A DNA stretch of 64,000 nt. Source: JAJRQY01 sp965224435 (GTDB lineage: Bacteria; Actinomycetota; Acidimicrobiia; Acidimicrobiales; SZUA-35). The notes under the pieces were generated by a model. That model was not told the origin of the DNA. It did not search any database and saw only the letters and a program-made list of their open reading frames with translations. Shown here in pieces: positions 8,334 to 17,474 of the stretch. Both the position numbers and the translations under genes were made by a program. The DNA is taken from positions 1,984,001-2,048,000 of the forward strand of contig OZ245048.1 of the NCBI GenBank assembly GCA_965224435.1. Direction: 5' to 3'. Each line of letters starts with the position of its first letter. The first letter of the stretch is position 1.

Positions 8334-9197
8334 TCAGTGCTCTAACTTTGCTCGGTTGAATAGGGTTTGGAGTGCATCGTGGAGAGCTCCTCCATAGTGC
8401 CCCCCGAATTTGATTGCATGCACGGCGAGCGGAGCGAGCTGGTGAAGGAGGACGCGGTCCTCCCAGCCGTCAGCTAGCGGAAACTCGTTCTGGTAGGCGC
8501 TGAAACAGTCCGGGCCGTAGCCTCCGAAGAGACGCATCATGGCCAAGTCGAACTCTCGGTGACCTCCAAAGGATGCGGGATCTATCATCCAGCTACGGCC
8601 TGCAGCGTCGACGATTCGATTGCCTGCCCATAGGTCGCCGTGGAGCAGCGCCGGCGGTTCTGGGGGGCCAGCGAATACGGTCAGGGACTCGGCAACGATA
8701 CGGAGGAGTCGGGCAGTCTCTGGAGGCAAGGAACCATCTTTGAGCCCGATGGCAACAAGCGGCAAAAGACGCTGGCTACCGTAGTGATCCTCCCATGAGA
8801 TGCTTGGAGTATTGGGGAGGCTGCGACTGCCTGTAGGTCGCGAGTCCGGTCGTCCGAAGCACGGGAATGATTGCTGATGTAGCCGGGCCAGCATTCGACC
8901 AAAGTCTGCATCACCTTCTCGAGTGCTTCGACCTGATTGGACCCAGCGCAAGACAAGATGAGCAGGGTCATCATCACTGCAGAGCAGAACCTGGGGCACA
9001 CGAGCGCCAGCCTCGCCCAGCCATTCAAGACTCTTTGCCTCGGTCGTGAAGAAGTGTTTGGGCGGGTCCGCATGGGTCTTCACGAAGATCACACTGCCGT
9101 CAGCTAGATCGCACCGAAACGCCGTCGACACGTCTCCACCTCGGACTGACTCGCTCGTCGTGATGGTGGATGACAGTTCTGCTTGCACAGCCATCAT
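8334..9197 (-). CDS. Fructosamine-3-kinase family protein
   Basis: About 287 residues from the chosen start, matching the length of E. coli YniA. It belongs to the fructosamine/ketosamine-3-kinase family, which phosphorylates sugar adducts on glycated proteins or amines and so promotes deglycation. Visible motifs: the catalytic loop HGDLWAGN, the metal-binding DPASFGGHREFDLAMM, and the C-terminal helix ending in FGGHYGG. The frame is open to 9341, but the extra 48 residues are basic and poorly conserved in style, and a GCTAGTTTG promoter element lies at 9270-9278 inside them; the tandem ATGs at 9197/9194 fit the family start. Cytoplasmic, single gene. Confidence 0.85.
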   Translation of the reverse strand: MMAVQAELSSTITTSESVRGGDVSTAFRCDLADGSVIFVKTHADPPKHFFTTEAKSLEWLGEAGARVPQVLLCSDDDPAHLVLRWVQSGRSTREGDADFGRMLARLHQQSFPCFGRPDSRPTGSRSLPNTPSISWEDHYGSQRLLPLVAIGLKDGSLPPETARLLRIVAESLTVFAGPPEPPALLHGDLWAGNRIVDAAGRSWMIDPASFGGHREFDLAMMRLFGGYGPDCFSAYQNEFPLADGWEDRVLLHQLAPLAVHAIKFGGHYGGALHDALQTLFNRAKLEH

Positions 9198-9269
9198 TAG
9201 CGACCCAATGAGGGCCGCAGGATCATCGTCGTTCGTGCGAGCGCGGCGGCGCGGCTCTTTTCCAACACT

Positions 9270-9278
9270 CAAACTAGC
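9270..9278 (-). promoter_or_regulatory. Candidate -10 element GCTAGTTTG
   Basis: On the minus strand the sequence reads GCTAGTTTG, with TAGTTT as -10. It predicts a transcript start near 9264 and supports a start codon at 9197 for the kinase gene. Confidence 0.4.
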
Positions 9279-9367
9279 CACCCGCTTCACCCGTATTCTG
9301 TGTTCCCTCTTGACGTCCGACAAAGTTAACACATGAAACATGTTGACGCCAGCACTCTTAGTGTCGG

Positions 9368-11116
9368 CTAGTCAAGCAGTACACGAAACATTCGGGTGGG
9401 TCCAACTCGTACCGGTGCCAAATAGAAGCCGGCAGCACGAAACTGGTCGGTGTAATCGGAGACGAAGACGGGTCGATCCTCGGCGATGCTGGCGACATAA
9501 CTCAGCATCGACTCGGCCAACACGTCACTGTCGTCAGCGGGTTGGGTTTCGTGAAACGTCAAGTCATCTCGCCCTTGCTCCACACTGGCGACATAGACGT
9601 AGGTGTAGAGCAGGTCCCAATCTGTGAGTACGACTGAGTTGAGAGGAAGGTCTTGGATAGTGGCGGCAACGATCAGTTCGGTATCGGATTCCACGGGGTA
9701 GCTCTCGAACTCGAACAAGGGCGTGGAAGCCGAAGCGAGTGAGTTCAAGTTTGGCTGCACGACGGGAAGGAGAGCGAGCAGGCCAATGGTCGCCGTTCCA
9801 AGCTGGCTGAGCCCCTTGACCGGCACGGGGATGCGCGCCAGGCCCTGACCGACCAGGTCCAGACCGAGACCTAGAAGTAGGGCGAGAAGAAGATAGGCCG
9901 GCAGATAGAAGACATAGACCAGATCTCCGATCTCGTAGTTGAAGGCATAGATCAGCTGCACCAAGAGGGACAAGAATAGGAGGGCAGCCACCTTAGGGGA
10001 TCGCATGAGGAGGGAGAGCGCCCCTAAGCCCGCCAGACCAAGACCGACAAGACTGAGTTCGTCAGACAAGGAGCCGCGGAAATCGGACCACCTTTCCGGC
10101 ATCAAACGTCCAGGGTCGGAGAACATCTGGGATTGGAATTGCCGGGCTGTCCAATCGAACTTGATTCGTTCGCCGACACTATCGACCTCGCTCGCTTGGA
10201 GATCCCAAGCCGACGCCGACGGTGCAATCACGGCATCGAAGTACTGATTGGGCGGGTTCACCAGATCGATGATTCCGAAGGCAACAATGGCGAGGGCGGT
10301 GCCAGCGACCGCACCAGCGATCGCAGCTTTCCATGTGTCCCACTGTCTGGTTGAAAGTATAAGGAAGAGAGCGATGGCTGGAATGAAGAGACCGTTGGTG
10401 AAGTGGACCCCGAGGCTGAGCCCACCAGCGAGTCCAGCGATGAAGAGCCACTTTCGATCACGGGTCGTGTCCCACCGAACAATTGCTCCGAGGATGATGG
10501 CCGCTAGCAGAAGACCTGTGGTGTAGACCTCGGCGATCACCGACTGGGACCAGAACGTGGCGCCAACGGCCAATGAAAGTGCTCCGGCAACCGCGCCGAT
10601 CGTTCTGGCACCCAGTTGCCGGATAGTGAGGTACACAACACCAACGGTCAGAGCGCCAGCGACCGCTGACCAGGCGGTGACTCTGGTGGCCGGATTGCCT
10701 ATCGGAACGAGTGCCGCCAAGCCAGCGACGAAGGTGTAGACCTCGTACCCGGTTGGGTGGGTATGGCCGAACAATCGAGCCATTGTCTGGAACTCGGCGC
10801 TGTCATCAACCAGAAGTCCATGAGTTAGTGTCCGCCAGTATCCGACGGCAGACGCCAGGACCAGCCCGGCAGTGATGGCCAGATCAATCTGGCCACCTGG
10901 CCCGGACCGACTCCGAACTGACTGCCCCCCGCTAGCCGGTCGTTTTGCTGATTGTTCACTGTCGGTTGAGGGCAGATCGGCTGAGACGCTGGGGGACTTC
11001 ACGCCAGGGGACTGTAGCGCGACCAGTGAGCCCGGCTCGGATTGAACGAGATCCGCGCTGGACCAGACCGATGAACATGCAGCACCTGTTCTCCGTTCTC
11101 TGGCACACGCATCCAC
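9368..11116 (-). CDS. DUF2723-type membrane protein (protein O-mannosyltransferase-like)
   Basis: 582 residues at most. A hydrophilic N-terminus of about 75 residues precedes roughly ten or more membrane helices. The first extracytoplasmic loop contains DDSAEFQTMARLFGHTHPTGYEVYT, which matches the DUF2723/TMEM260 pattern (D-x-x-EF followed by H-P-x-GY) of GT-C fold glycosyltransferases. Asp and Glu in this loop are the expected catalytic region. By analogy it could transfer a sugar from a polyprenyl phosphate carrier to a secreted protein or glycan; this is inference. The true start may be later than 11116 because the first 75 residues are low in complexity. It is divergent from the PhoX-like gene, with a 65-base shared control region. 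Confidence 0.75.
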   Translation of the reverse strand: MDACARERRTGAACSSVWSSADLVQSEPGSLVALQSPGVKSPSVSADLPSTDSEQSAKRPASGGQSVRSRSGPGGQIDLAITAGLVLASAVGYWRTLTHGLLVDDSAEFQTMARLFGHTHPTGYEVYTFVAGLAALVPIGNPATRVTAWSAVAGALTVGVVYLTIRQLGARTIGAVAGALSLAVGATFWSQSVIAEVYTTGLLLAAIILGAIVRWDTTRDRKWLFIAGLAGGLSLGVHFTNGLFIPAIALFLILSTRQWDTWKAAIAGAVAGTALAIVAFGIIDLVNPPNQYFDAVIAPSASAWDLQASEVDSVGERIKFDWTARQFQSQMFSDPGRLMPERWSDFRGSLSDELSLVGLGLAGLGALSLLMRSPKVAALLFLSLLVQLIYAFNYEIGDLVYVFYLPAYLLLALLLGLGLDLVGQGLARIPVPVKGLSQLGTATIGLLALLPVVQPNLNSLASASTPLFEFESYPVESDTELIVAATIQDLPLNSVVLTDWDLLYTYVYVASVEQGRDDLTFHETQPADDSDVLAESMLSYVASIAEDRPVFVSDYTDQFRAAGFYLAPVRVGPTRMFRVLLD

Positions 11117-11121
11117 TCGAA

Positions 11122-11130
11122 GCTAGTGTC
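11122..11130 (+). promoter_or_regulatory. Candidate -10 element GCTAGTGTC
   Basis: A one-base variant of the elements at 1556 and 7298. TAGTGT at 11124-11129 predicts a start near 11136, directly at the left arm of the inverted repeat at 11137-11158. Confidence 0.4.
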
Positions 11131-11136
11131 GATCGT

Positions 11137-11158
11137 GACTAGGTAATTGGACCTAGTC
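11137..11158. repeat. Inverted repeat GACTAGGT/ACCTAGTC (candidate operator)
   Basis: Perfect 8-base arms separated by AATTGG, located in the 65-base region between the divergent DUF2723 and PhoX-like genes and starting at the predicted transcription start. Most simply an operator; a leader hairpin is the alternative. Confidence 0.5.
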
Positions 11159-11181
11159 GACAAGCCACGGAAGGCTGGGAC

Positions 11182-12723
11182 ATGGCAGGAAGACACTCAC
11201 TAGGACACGAGAAGCAGCGGCGAAGGAATCTACCGATAGATGGCTCGTCGAGAACCACGGCGAAGGCGGGCCTGTTGGCGATTGCGCTTGCTGGAGCGAT
11301 TGTCGCTCCGGTGGGAGCATCCGCAGGCAGCAATCCGCACTTTCGAACATCGGAAGATGCATTCCTCGTTATAGACGAGGCCCTACCCCGAGGAGCTTGG
11401 GTTCGACCGATCATCTCTACTGGAGACACCATTGGAGACTTCACATTCGAGGGGCTCCCGGATGGCCTCGGGGTGCGTCCTGGACGCCGCACTGGTCTGA
11501 TCGACGTCTACGTTGCCCATGAGCAGTCGACGGTCGCTTTCCGTGACAATCAAGATTTTCAGGACTCATCGATCTCGCGGGTAACCCTCGGTACCTGGGG
11601 CAAGCAGCGGGCACGGGTCATGGATGCTGAAGTTGCCATGGAACCCGATGGCTTCCTTCGTTTCTGTTCGGCCAGCATGGCGACACCGGCTGAGGGAATG
11701 GATGACTATGTCTTCTTCACCGGTGAAGAAACCAGTGACACTGTCGATGATGTGCAGCGCGGCTTTGCCGTCGCCCTCAACACCGAGACCGGCCATGCCA
11801 CATCAGTACCTGGTATGGGAAGACTCAACCATGAGAACACGGTGCTGGTCCCAGGAGGCTGGGACGAGTTGGCACTGCTAACTACCGACGACACGTTCTC
11901 GGCTGGTACATCTCAGCTCTACATGTACCTGGCTGATGATCAGGATGCCATTTTTGCTGACACTGGCAGCCTCTTCGCCTTCCGAGTAACCGGAAGCAAC
12001 GGGATGCCACTGGCAGATGCTGCTGATCCCTTCAATGGGGCCAATGACTATCTGGACCTTGACGTTGGTGAGGCTTTCCAGGGTGAGTTCATCCCGGTAC
12101 CTCGCGAGGTTGCTGTTGGCGATCAGGATGCATTGGAGGAGTGGTCCAACGACAATAATGTGTTCCAGTCCATCCGACTAGAAGACGTTGCCTATGATCC
12201 GCGGAATCCGCTGGTTGTCTACATTGCTGACACCGGGGGCTCTCGGGTGAATCCCGATCCGGAAACTGGGCGGATGCATCGACCAGCAGACACCGATGGT
12301 TTGGCCGACAACGGTCGAGTCTTCAAAATGGTGATGAACGCCAATGATCCGACGATCGTTGACAGTCTGACCATCCTGGCTGACGGCGACGCCGTTGACT
12401 CCGACGTTTACGTTCCTTTCCGCCATCCCGACAACTTGGACACCAGCCGCAAGAGCCTCATGATTCAAGAGGATGCCTCTGAAGCGCTCATCTGGCAGTA
12501 CCACTTCAGTCAGGACTCATGGCGCCCGGTTGCATCAGTCGTCAACCCCAGTGGGGAATCCACTGGCATCGTTGATGTCTCCGAGTGGTTCGGCGGCGGA
12601 ACGTGGCTGGTCAATGTGCAGGGCCATGGTGAAAATGTCGATGTCGATACGACCACCATCCCTGGCATCACAATCAAGCGTGAGTCCGGTCAGCTTCTCC
12701 TGATGAGGATCCCCGGCTCCTAG
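11182..12723 (+). CDS. Secreted PhoX/DUF839-like phosphatase or beta-propeller protein
   Basis: 513 residues. It begins with a long basic region and a hydrophobic segment (GLLAIALAGAIVAPVGASA, about residues 31-49), a cleavable signal. The mature part has features of the PhoX/DUF839 family: MRFC-like and RLNHENTVLVPGGW segments (NHEN is typical), RLEDVAYDPRNP and MIQEDASEALIW. Family members are Ca/Fe-dependent alkaline phosphatases or related six-bladed propellers, usually exported. A classical twin-arginine motif followed by F-L-K is not seen, only RRRNLP. AAGG at 11171-11174 is a plausible ribosome site. The presence of a Na/Pi cotransporter and PhoU-like gene elsewhere in the window is compatible with a phosphate-scavenging role. 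Confidence 0.7.
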   Translation: MAGRHSLGHEKQRRRNLPIDGSSRTTAKAGLLAIALAGAIVAPVGASAGSNPHFRTSEDAFLVIDEALPRGAWVRPIISTGDTIGDFTFEGLPDGLGVRPGRRTGLIDVYVAHEQSTVAFRDNQDFQDSSISRVTLGTWGKQRARVMDAEVAMEPDGFLRFCSASMATPAEGMDDYVFFTGEETSDTVDDVQRGFAVALNTETGHATSVPGMGRLNHENTVLVPGGWDELALLTTDDTFSAGTSQLYMYLADDQDAIFADTGSLFAFRVTGSNGMPLADAADPFNGANDYLDLDVGEAFQGEFIPVPREVAVGDQDALEEWSNDNNVFQSIRLEDVAYDPRNPLVVYIADTGGSRVNPDPETGRMHRPADTDGLADNGRVFKMVMNANDPTIVDSLTILADGDAVDSDVYVPFRHPDNLDTSRKSLMIQEDASEALIWQYHFSQDSWRPVASVVNPSGESTGIVDVSEWFGGGTWLVNVQGHGENVDVDTTTIPGITIKRESGQLLLMRIPGS

Positions 12724-12738
12724 TCAGACTCTGAGAGA

Positions 12739-12786
12739 GGTGAGACCGCCCGTCGAACCGTTTCGAGGTAGACGAGCGGGCTCACC
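12739..12786 (+). terminator. Terminator hairpin after PhoX-like gene
   Basis: 16-base arms (12739-12754 and 12771-12786) with two mismatches and a 16-base loop, directly downstream of the stop codon at 12723. Confidence 0.65.
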
Positions 12787-12947
12787 CAGTTTGTTCCAGG
12801 TGAACTGGCCCCGACTGAGATGCCTGACGGCTGGGCCTAGTCGTGTGGGTCTGCTACTCGAGCGTCGGGGTCGTTTGGGTCCGAACGATTATTGAGGTAA
12901 ATGTTCACTTTGGAAGGGGTGGTGTCATCGCAGTCATTCCACGTCTA

Positions 12948-12961
12948 GTCTTCTAGAAGAC
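12948..12961. promoter_or_regulatory. Perfect palindrome upstream of trpB (candidate operator)
   Basis: GTCTTCTAGAAGAC is a perfect 14-base palindrome. It overlaps TAGTCT at 12946-12951, a likely -10. A degenerate second copy, GTGTTCTGAAGAC, follows at 12972-12984. No Trp-rich leader peptide was found, so control by a repressor is more likely than by attenuation. Confidence 0.5.
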
Positions 12962-13007
12962 ATCCATGCAGGTGTTCTGAAGACAGAAGCTGAAGAAGGA
13001 GCATTTG

Positions 13008-14213
13008 ATGCCCGGCCCGAGCAAACCTCCGGCAGACCATTCGGAACAATCAGCCACGATGGGCGACCCATCGGTGGACGGGTTCTTTGGCCCCTATGGC
13101 GGACGTTACGTGGGAGAGCCCTTGGTTCGAGCGTGTCAGGAGATCGAGTCAGCTTTCCGAGAGGCTTGGGCTGACGACTCTTTTCGGACGGAGTACCTGC
13201 GGTTGCTCACCGACTATGCCGGTCGACCGTCACCCCTGACCGAATGCACCAACCTGAGTCAAGACCTTGGCTTGCGGCTGCTACTCAAGCGAGAAGATCT
13301 AAACCATACGGGTAGCCACAAGATCAATAATGTGATTGGTCAAGCTCTCTTGGCTAAACGGATGGGGAAGACTCATCTGATCGCCGAGACCGGAGCAGGC
13401 CAACATGGAGTGGCCACCGCAACCGCGGCTGCCCTCTTTGGCATGGGCTGCACGGTCTACATGGGTGAGGTCGATACCGAACGACAGGCCCTGAACGTCT
13501 TTCGGATGGAACTGCTCGGAGCGAAGGTCATTCCCGTGCTTTCCGGAAGTCGCACCTTGAAGGATGCCGTCAACGAGGCGATGCGCGCTTGGGTGTCCCG
13601 GCTGGATGATGCCCACTATTGCCTTGGCTCGGTCATGGGTCCTCACCCGTTTCCCTGGATGGTGAGGACGTTTCAGGAGATTCTGGGCGAAGAAGCCAAC
13701 GCACAGTGCCTGTCACTGCTTGGCTGCATGCCTGACGTTGCCGTTGCCTGTGTTGGGGGAGGTTCCAATGCCGCTGGCCTGTTTGCTGGATTCGTGGATC
13801 ACTCCGAGGTTCGCCTGGTCGGTGTCGAGCCTGCAGGTGGCGCCGCTATCGGCCGCGGAGTGCCTGCTGTGGTGCATGGAATGAAGGCCTACTTCATGCA
13901 AGACGAAGCTGGCCAGGTCTTGGAGGCGGAGTCGATCTCTGCTGGACTGGACTATCCCGGGGTCGGTCCCGAGCACTCGTACCTGGCAGATGCTGGACGG
14001 GCTGAGTATCACCCGGTAACCGATCAAATGGTGGTTGATGCGTTCCAGCTCCTGAGTCGGCGCGAGGGAATTATTCCCGCTCTGGAGTCAGCCCACGCAA
14101 TTGCCTGGGTGGTAGAGAATGCCCAGGATCTGGCTGGTCAGACGGTGATCGTGAATCTCTCAGGCCGTGGTGACAAGGACGTGCGTCAGGTGCAGGAGTT
14201 GTTGGAATCATGA
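13008..14213 (+). CDS. trpB: Tryptophan synthase beta chain
   Basis: About 401 residues, normal for TrpB1. It condenses indole with L-serine to give tryptophan, using pyridoxal phosphate. The PLP lysine lies in HTGSHKINN (about residue 105), the phosphate-binding loop is GGGSNA, and ETGAGQHG is the conserved catalytic-loop segment. Start: AAGGAG at 12996-13001 is six bases from the ATG at 13008, so this ATG is preferred to the TTG just before it. The stop overlaps the trpA start (ATGA), indicating translational coupling and a 1:1 complex. No other trp genes are in the window. A palindrome at 12948-12961 may control the operon. Confidence 0.97.
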   Translation: MPGPSKPPADHSEQSATMGDPSVDGFFGPYGGRYVGEPLVRACQEIESAFREAWADDSFRTEYLRLLTDYAGRPSPLTECTNLSQDLGLRLLLKREDLNHTGSHKINNVIGQALLAKRMGKTHLIAETGAGQHGVATATAAALFGMGCTVYMGEVDTERQALNVFRMELLGAKVIPVLSGSRTLKDAVNEAMRAWVSRLDDAHYCLGSVMGPHPFPWMVRTFQEILGEEANAQCLSLLGCMPDVAVACVGGGSNAAGLFAGFVDHSEVRLVGVEPAGGAAIGRGVPAVVHGMKAYFMQDEAGQVLEAESISAGLDYPGVGPEHSYLADAGRAEYHPVTDQMVVDAFQLLSRREGIIPALESAHAIAWVVENAQDLAGQTVIVNLSGRGDKDVRQVQELLES

Positions 14214-15034
14214 ATAGTCCCACCAAAGAAGCGTCTCCAGTAGAACTTCCCCAGTCCAGATTCGGTCTTGAGGCGGAACTGCGAGCCAAACGAGATGGCG
14301 GCAAGAAACTTCTTCTCCCATACGTCACCGCTGGCATCGTGCCAAATTGGCTGGATCTGGTTGAAGCCTTGGTAGATGCCGGAGCTGATGCCCTGGAAAT
14401 TGGAATCCCCTTCTCTGACCCCGCAATGGATGGTCCAACCATCGAGGCGGCCGGTGTCATGGCCTTGGAACGGGGAGTCACTCCGCAGGGCATCCTGGCC
14501 GAGCTTCGCGAGCGCGAGATTGGTGTTCCCCTTATCGCCATGACCTACTACAACCTGGTCTTTCGCTATGGCCATGAACGATTCGCCGCCGACCTGGTCG
14601 CCGCTGGCGGGTCGGGAACGATCCTGCCCGATCTGCCTCGGGAGATGGCTGGTGACTGGCGACAGGCCGCACGTTCCCACGGGCTGGCCAATGTATTGAT
14701 GGCTGCACCGGTAACCGATGACCAACGATTGGTAATCCTGGCCAATGAAACCGAAGGGTTTCTCTACACCGTGAGCACCATGGGAACGACGGGCGAGCGC
14801 CAGACCATGGATGGTGCGGCTGCCACCTTGGCCGACCGCATCAAAGCCGTCTCGGACATGCCAGCCATCGTCGGTTTCGGAATCTCAACACCGGAGCACG
14901 CAGTGAAGGCCACCCGTAGTGCTGACGGGATCATCATTGCGTCCGCCCTCATGCGAAAGCTCATTGACGGCGAGCCAATCGAAGCGGTCGCCCAGCTGGT
15001 CTCGGAGATTCGTGTAGCACTGGACGCCGCGTAG
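14210..15034 (+). CDS. trpA: Tryptophan synthase alpha chain
   Basis: 274 residues. It cleaves indole-3-glycerol phosphate to indole and glyceraldehyde 3-phosphate, with indole channelled to TrpB. The catalytic glutamate is in LEIGIPFSDP and the catalytic aspartate in AMDGPTIE, where the usual L/A-D-G-P is kept. The phosphate site GFGISTPEHA and STMGTTGER are visible. Start ATG overlaps the trpB stop codon by four bases. Confidence 0.97.
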   Translation: MNSPTKEASPVELPQSRFGLEAELRAKRDGGKKLLLPYVTAGIVPNWLDLVEALVDAGADALEIGIPFSDPAMDGPTIEAAGVMALERGVTPQGILAELREREIGVPLIAMTYYNLVFRYGHERFAADLVAAGGSGTILPDLPREMAGDWRQAARSHGLANVLMAAPVTDDQRLVILANETEGFLYTVSTMGTTGERQTMDGAAATLADRIKAVSDMPAIVGFGISTPEHAVKATRSADGIIIASALMRKLIDGEPIEAVAQLVSEIRVALDAA

Positions 15035-15092
15035 CCGTCCTGAGCAAGCCCCGAGGCTAAATCTGTCGCTGGTTCGGCCGACTGGACTGGCG

Positions 15093-17468
15093 ATGGTGAA
15101 AGGTCCGACACAAACCCTCAGCACTAACGCGCCCAAGCAATGGCAGTCTTCGCGCGCCAAGGCTTTCGGTATCCGAGCCGTCGCCTTCCTTCTACCGCTA
15201 GTTGGTGCCTGGTTTGCAGTCTCGCTCATCAGCACCCTCTTCCTCCGACTCAACGGCATTGTTGGGGTTGTTGTCTGGATCGTGCAAGGGGTCATGGTTG
15301 GCTCGGCTGCTGCACTCCTGATTGAGCGATTCAGTCGCCGTCTGATTCCCTTGGCTGCGCTCTTTCAGATATCGCTCGTATTCCCCGACGAAGCACCCTC
15401 TCGCTTCGGCATGGCACTGCGGAGCGGCTCGGCGAAGAAACTGTCTGAACGGTCCCTCGGTCTGTCCGGACCGGACGGTCTTCAAGCGGCTACTGAAGAA
15501 GCTCTGATCCTGGTGTCCACTCTTGCTCGCCATGATCGACTCACAAGGGGACACAGTGAACGGGTTCGTGCCTACTCAGACCTGATTGCTCAAGAGTTGG
15601 GGATAGAGCCTTCTTCCCGCAACTTGTTGGCCTGGGCCAGCCTCTTGCACGACATCGGAAAGGTCGACGTACCAACAGAAATCTTGCGAGCAGACGGGCG
15701 GCCAACAGATGATGAGTGGAAGCTTCTGGCTGCACACCCCGTGCACTCGGCCAGGATCCTGGAACCTCTTGCCGACTGGCTCGGTGAGTGGATCGGAGCC
15801 GCCACGGAACATCATGAACGCTTCGACGGAGACGGTTATCCCCATGGACTAGCAGGTGAAGACATCTCGTTGTCTGGGCGGATCGTGTGTGTGGCTGATG
15901 CCTTCGACACCATGACGTCGAAGCGAAGCTATAAGGCTCCTTCCACCCCGGAAGACGCCCGCCAAGAACTGTTGGCCTGTGCCGGTTCCCAGTTCGACCC
16001 AGCGATTGTCCGCGCCTTCTTGAGTGTCGGCTTGCAGTCTCGTTGGAAGAGCGGGCGGTTCGCATGGTTAGCTGACTTGCCCGGTGCCGGCACCAGTCGA
16101 ACCCTGACCGGTATGCCCTCTCTCAGCAATGCCGTTCTGGCCGCTGCGGTCGCCTTTCTGGCCGCCTTGTCTGGGGTGGCGGAGGGTTCAGACTCCTTCC
16201 CCGACGAGCTCGCGTTTCAGGACCCTTCCAATCCGGTGACTGCTATCAGCACGACAACGACACCAGACTCTGGTGGTGTACCGGTGGCAACCGATGACAC
16301 TCAGCGGACGACGATCCTGACAGAAACCAGCGACACTGAATCGCCGACCTCCTCGATGCCTGGTTCTGGTCGATCCTCAACGACACTTGGCAGCTCAGCA
16401 TCAACGTCACCATCGAGCAGAGCGAGCACAACAGTGCAACGAAATGGGGCGAGCACGACTCTGGTGACCACCAGCTCAACAACCGTCGTACCGTCGTCCA
16501 GTACAACCATGGCTAACCAGGCTCCAGCCTTCAACTCAACACCAGCCGCCAGCAATGAGTGGTTTGTTGGGCAGGCGACAACACTTGAAGCAACAGCCAC
16601 TGATCCCGATGGCGACACCGTTGACATCATGGTGACAGGAGCCCCGGATTGGCTCACGGTGTCCAGGCCAAATCCCGGACAAGTTCGGCTTTCCCCGAAT
16701 CTGGATATTGCCGACCTCGGAGTCTCCGCAACCCTCACGCTTGTTGCCTCCGATGGTCAACTGGGCGGTACAAGTCCTGCCGTCGACATCACCATCAACG
16801 TTGGCTCTCTCGGGCGGTCCAGCCTGGCTGGTTCTGTCGTGATCACCGAGATCTATCACCTGACGGACTTCGGCGAAGCAGAGTTTCTGGAGATCTGGAA
16901 CCGTGGCGCAACCGGCGTGCCTCTCAACAACCTGGTTCTGAGCGACTATGCACCGGGAGACTCACCCGACACCAACTACCTCGGTTCATTCCGGCAACGG
17001 CTGGGAAGCGGATCGTTGGCGCCGGACCAGCGTTTGGTCTTGAAGCTTTCCAGCGGATTGCTCACGGTTGCCGGTGGTGCGGTCAGCCGGGTCGTGCCGT
17101 CTCCCAACTATTACCTTGAGTCCACTGGCGATGATGTCTGGCTCTTTGAAGCTGCACCCGGTGACCCAATGGGGATGATCGTCGACTTTGCTGCCTGGCA
17201 TGCACCAGGTCACGCGGACTTTGTTGCCAATCAGGAGTTGACGACCAACATGCCGCCATCGGCTCTGGGGTTCTGGTCAGCAACCGCGATCGATATTGGG
17301 GCTGGTTTCCCTGACGATCGCGGCTACACCCTGTCACTTGGAGCACCCACTGATACGGATAACCCTGCGTGCTGGGTAGTAAGTGGCCTTGCGCCTCCGG
17401 GTTCGTGCGCCGCTGGATTCACCACGGTCGGCCGGACAACTCCCGGAGCCAACAACGCCACTGGCTAG
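15093..17468 (+). CDS. HD-GYP phosphodiesterase fused to extracellular Thr-rich, cadherin-like and lamin-tail-like domains
   Basis: 791 residues. Two membrane helices (about 27-52 and 55-77) precede a cytoplasmic HD-GYP domain with His154 in TRGHSERVR, HD at 186-187 (LLHDIGK) and HHERFDGDGYP at 240-250. HD-GYP enzymes hydrolyse c-di-GMP or related dinucleotides. A third helix (about 345-363) is followed by a Ser/Thr-rich stretch (about 385-505), a cadherin/Ig-like domain (about 505-570, DPDGDTVDIMVTG) and a segment with lamin tail domain character (VVITEIYHL...EFLEIWNRG...LNNLVLSDY). By topology the C-terminal half should lie outside the cell. The combination could couple an extracellular binding event to dinucleotide turnover, which is inference. 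It follows trpA by 58 bases and may have its own promoter. Confidence 0.82.
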   Translation: MVKGPTQTLSTNAPKQWQSSRAKAFGIRAVAFLLPLVGAWFAVSLISTLFLRLNGIVGVVVWIVQGVMVGSAAALLIERFSRRLIPLAALFQISLVFPDEAPSRFGMALRSGSAKKLSERSLGLSGPDGLQAATEEALILVSTLARHDRLTRGHSERVRAYSDLIAQELGIEPSSRNLLAWASLLHDIGKVDVPTEILRADGRPTDDEWKLLAAHPVHSARILEPLADWLGEWIGAATEHHERFDGDGYPHGLAGEDISLSGRIVCVADAFDTMTSKRSYKAPSTPEDARQELLACAGSQFDPAIVRAFLSVGLQSRWKSGRFAWLADLPGAGTSRTLTGMPSLSNAVLAAAVAFLAALSGVAEGSDSFPDELAFQDPSNPVTAISTTTTPDSGGVPVATDDTQRTTILTETSDTESPTSSMPGSGRSSTTLGSSASTSPSSRASTTVQRNGASTTLVTTSSTTVVPSSSTTMANQAPAFNSTPAASNEWFVGQATTLEATATDPDGDTVDIMVTGAPDWLTVSRPNPGQVRLSPNLDIADLGVSATLTLVASDGQLGGTSPAVDITINVGSLGRSSLAGSVVITEIYHLTDFGEAEFLEIWNRGATGVPLNNLVLSDYAPGDSPDTNYLGSFRQRLGSGSLAPDQRLVLKLSSGLLTVAGGAVSRVVPSPNYYLESTGDDVWLFEAAPGDPMGMIVDFAAWHAPGHADFVANQELTTNMPPSALGFWSATAIDIGAGFPDDRGYTLSLGAPTDTDNPACWVVSGLAPPGSCAAGFTTVGRTTPGANNATG

Positions 17469-17474
17469 GACAGG

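Noticed and set aside
12901..12980. Short frames upstream of trpB as a tryptophan leader peptide
   Set aside because: Neither the frame from 12901 nor the four-codon frame at 12966 contains Trp codons, and no attenuator hairpin with a T-run follows.
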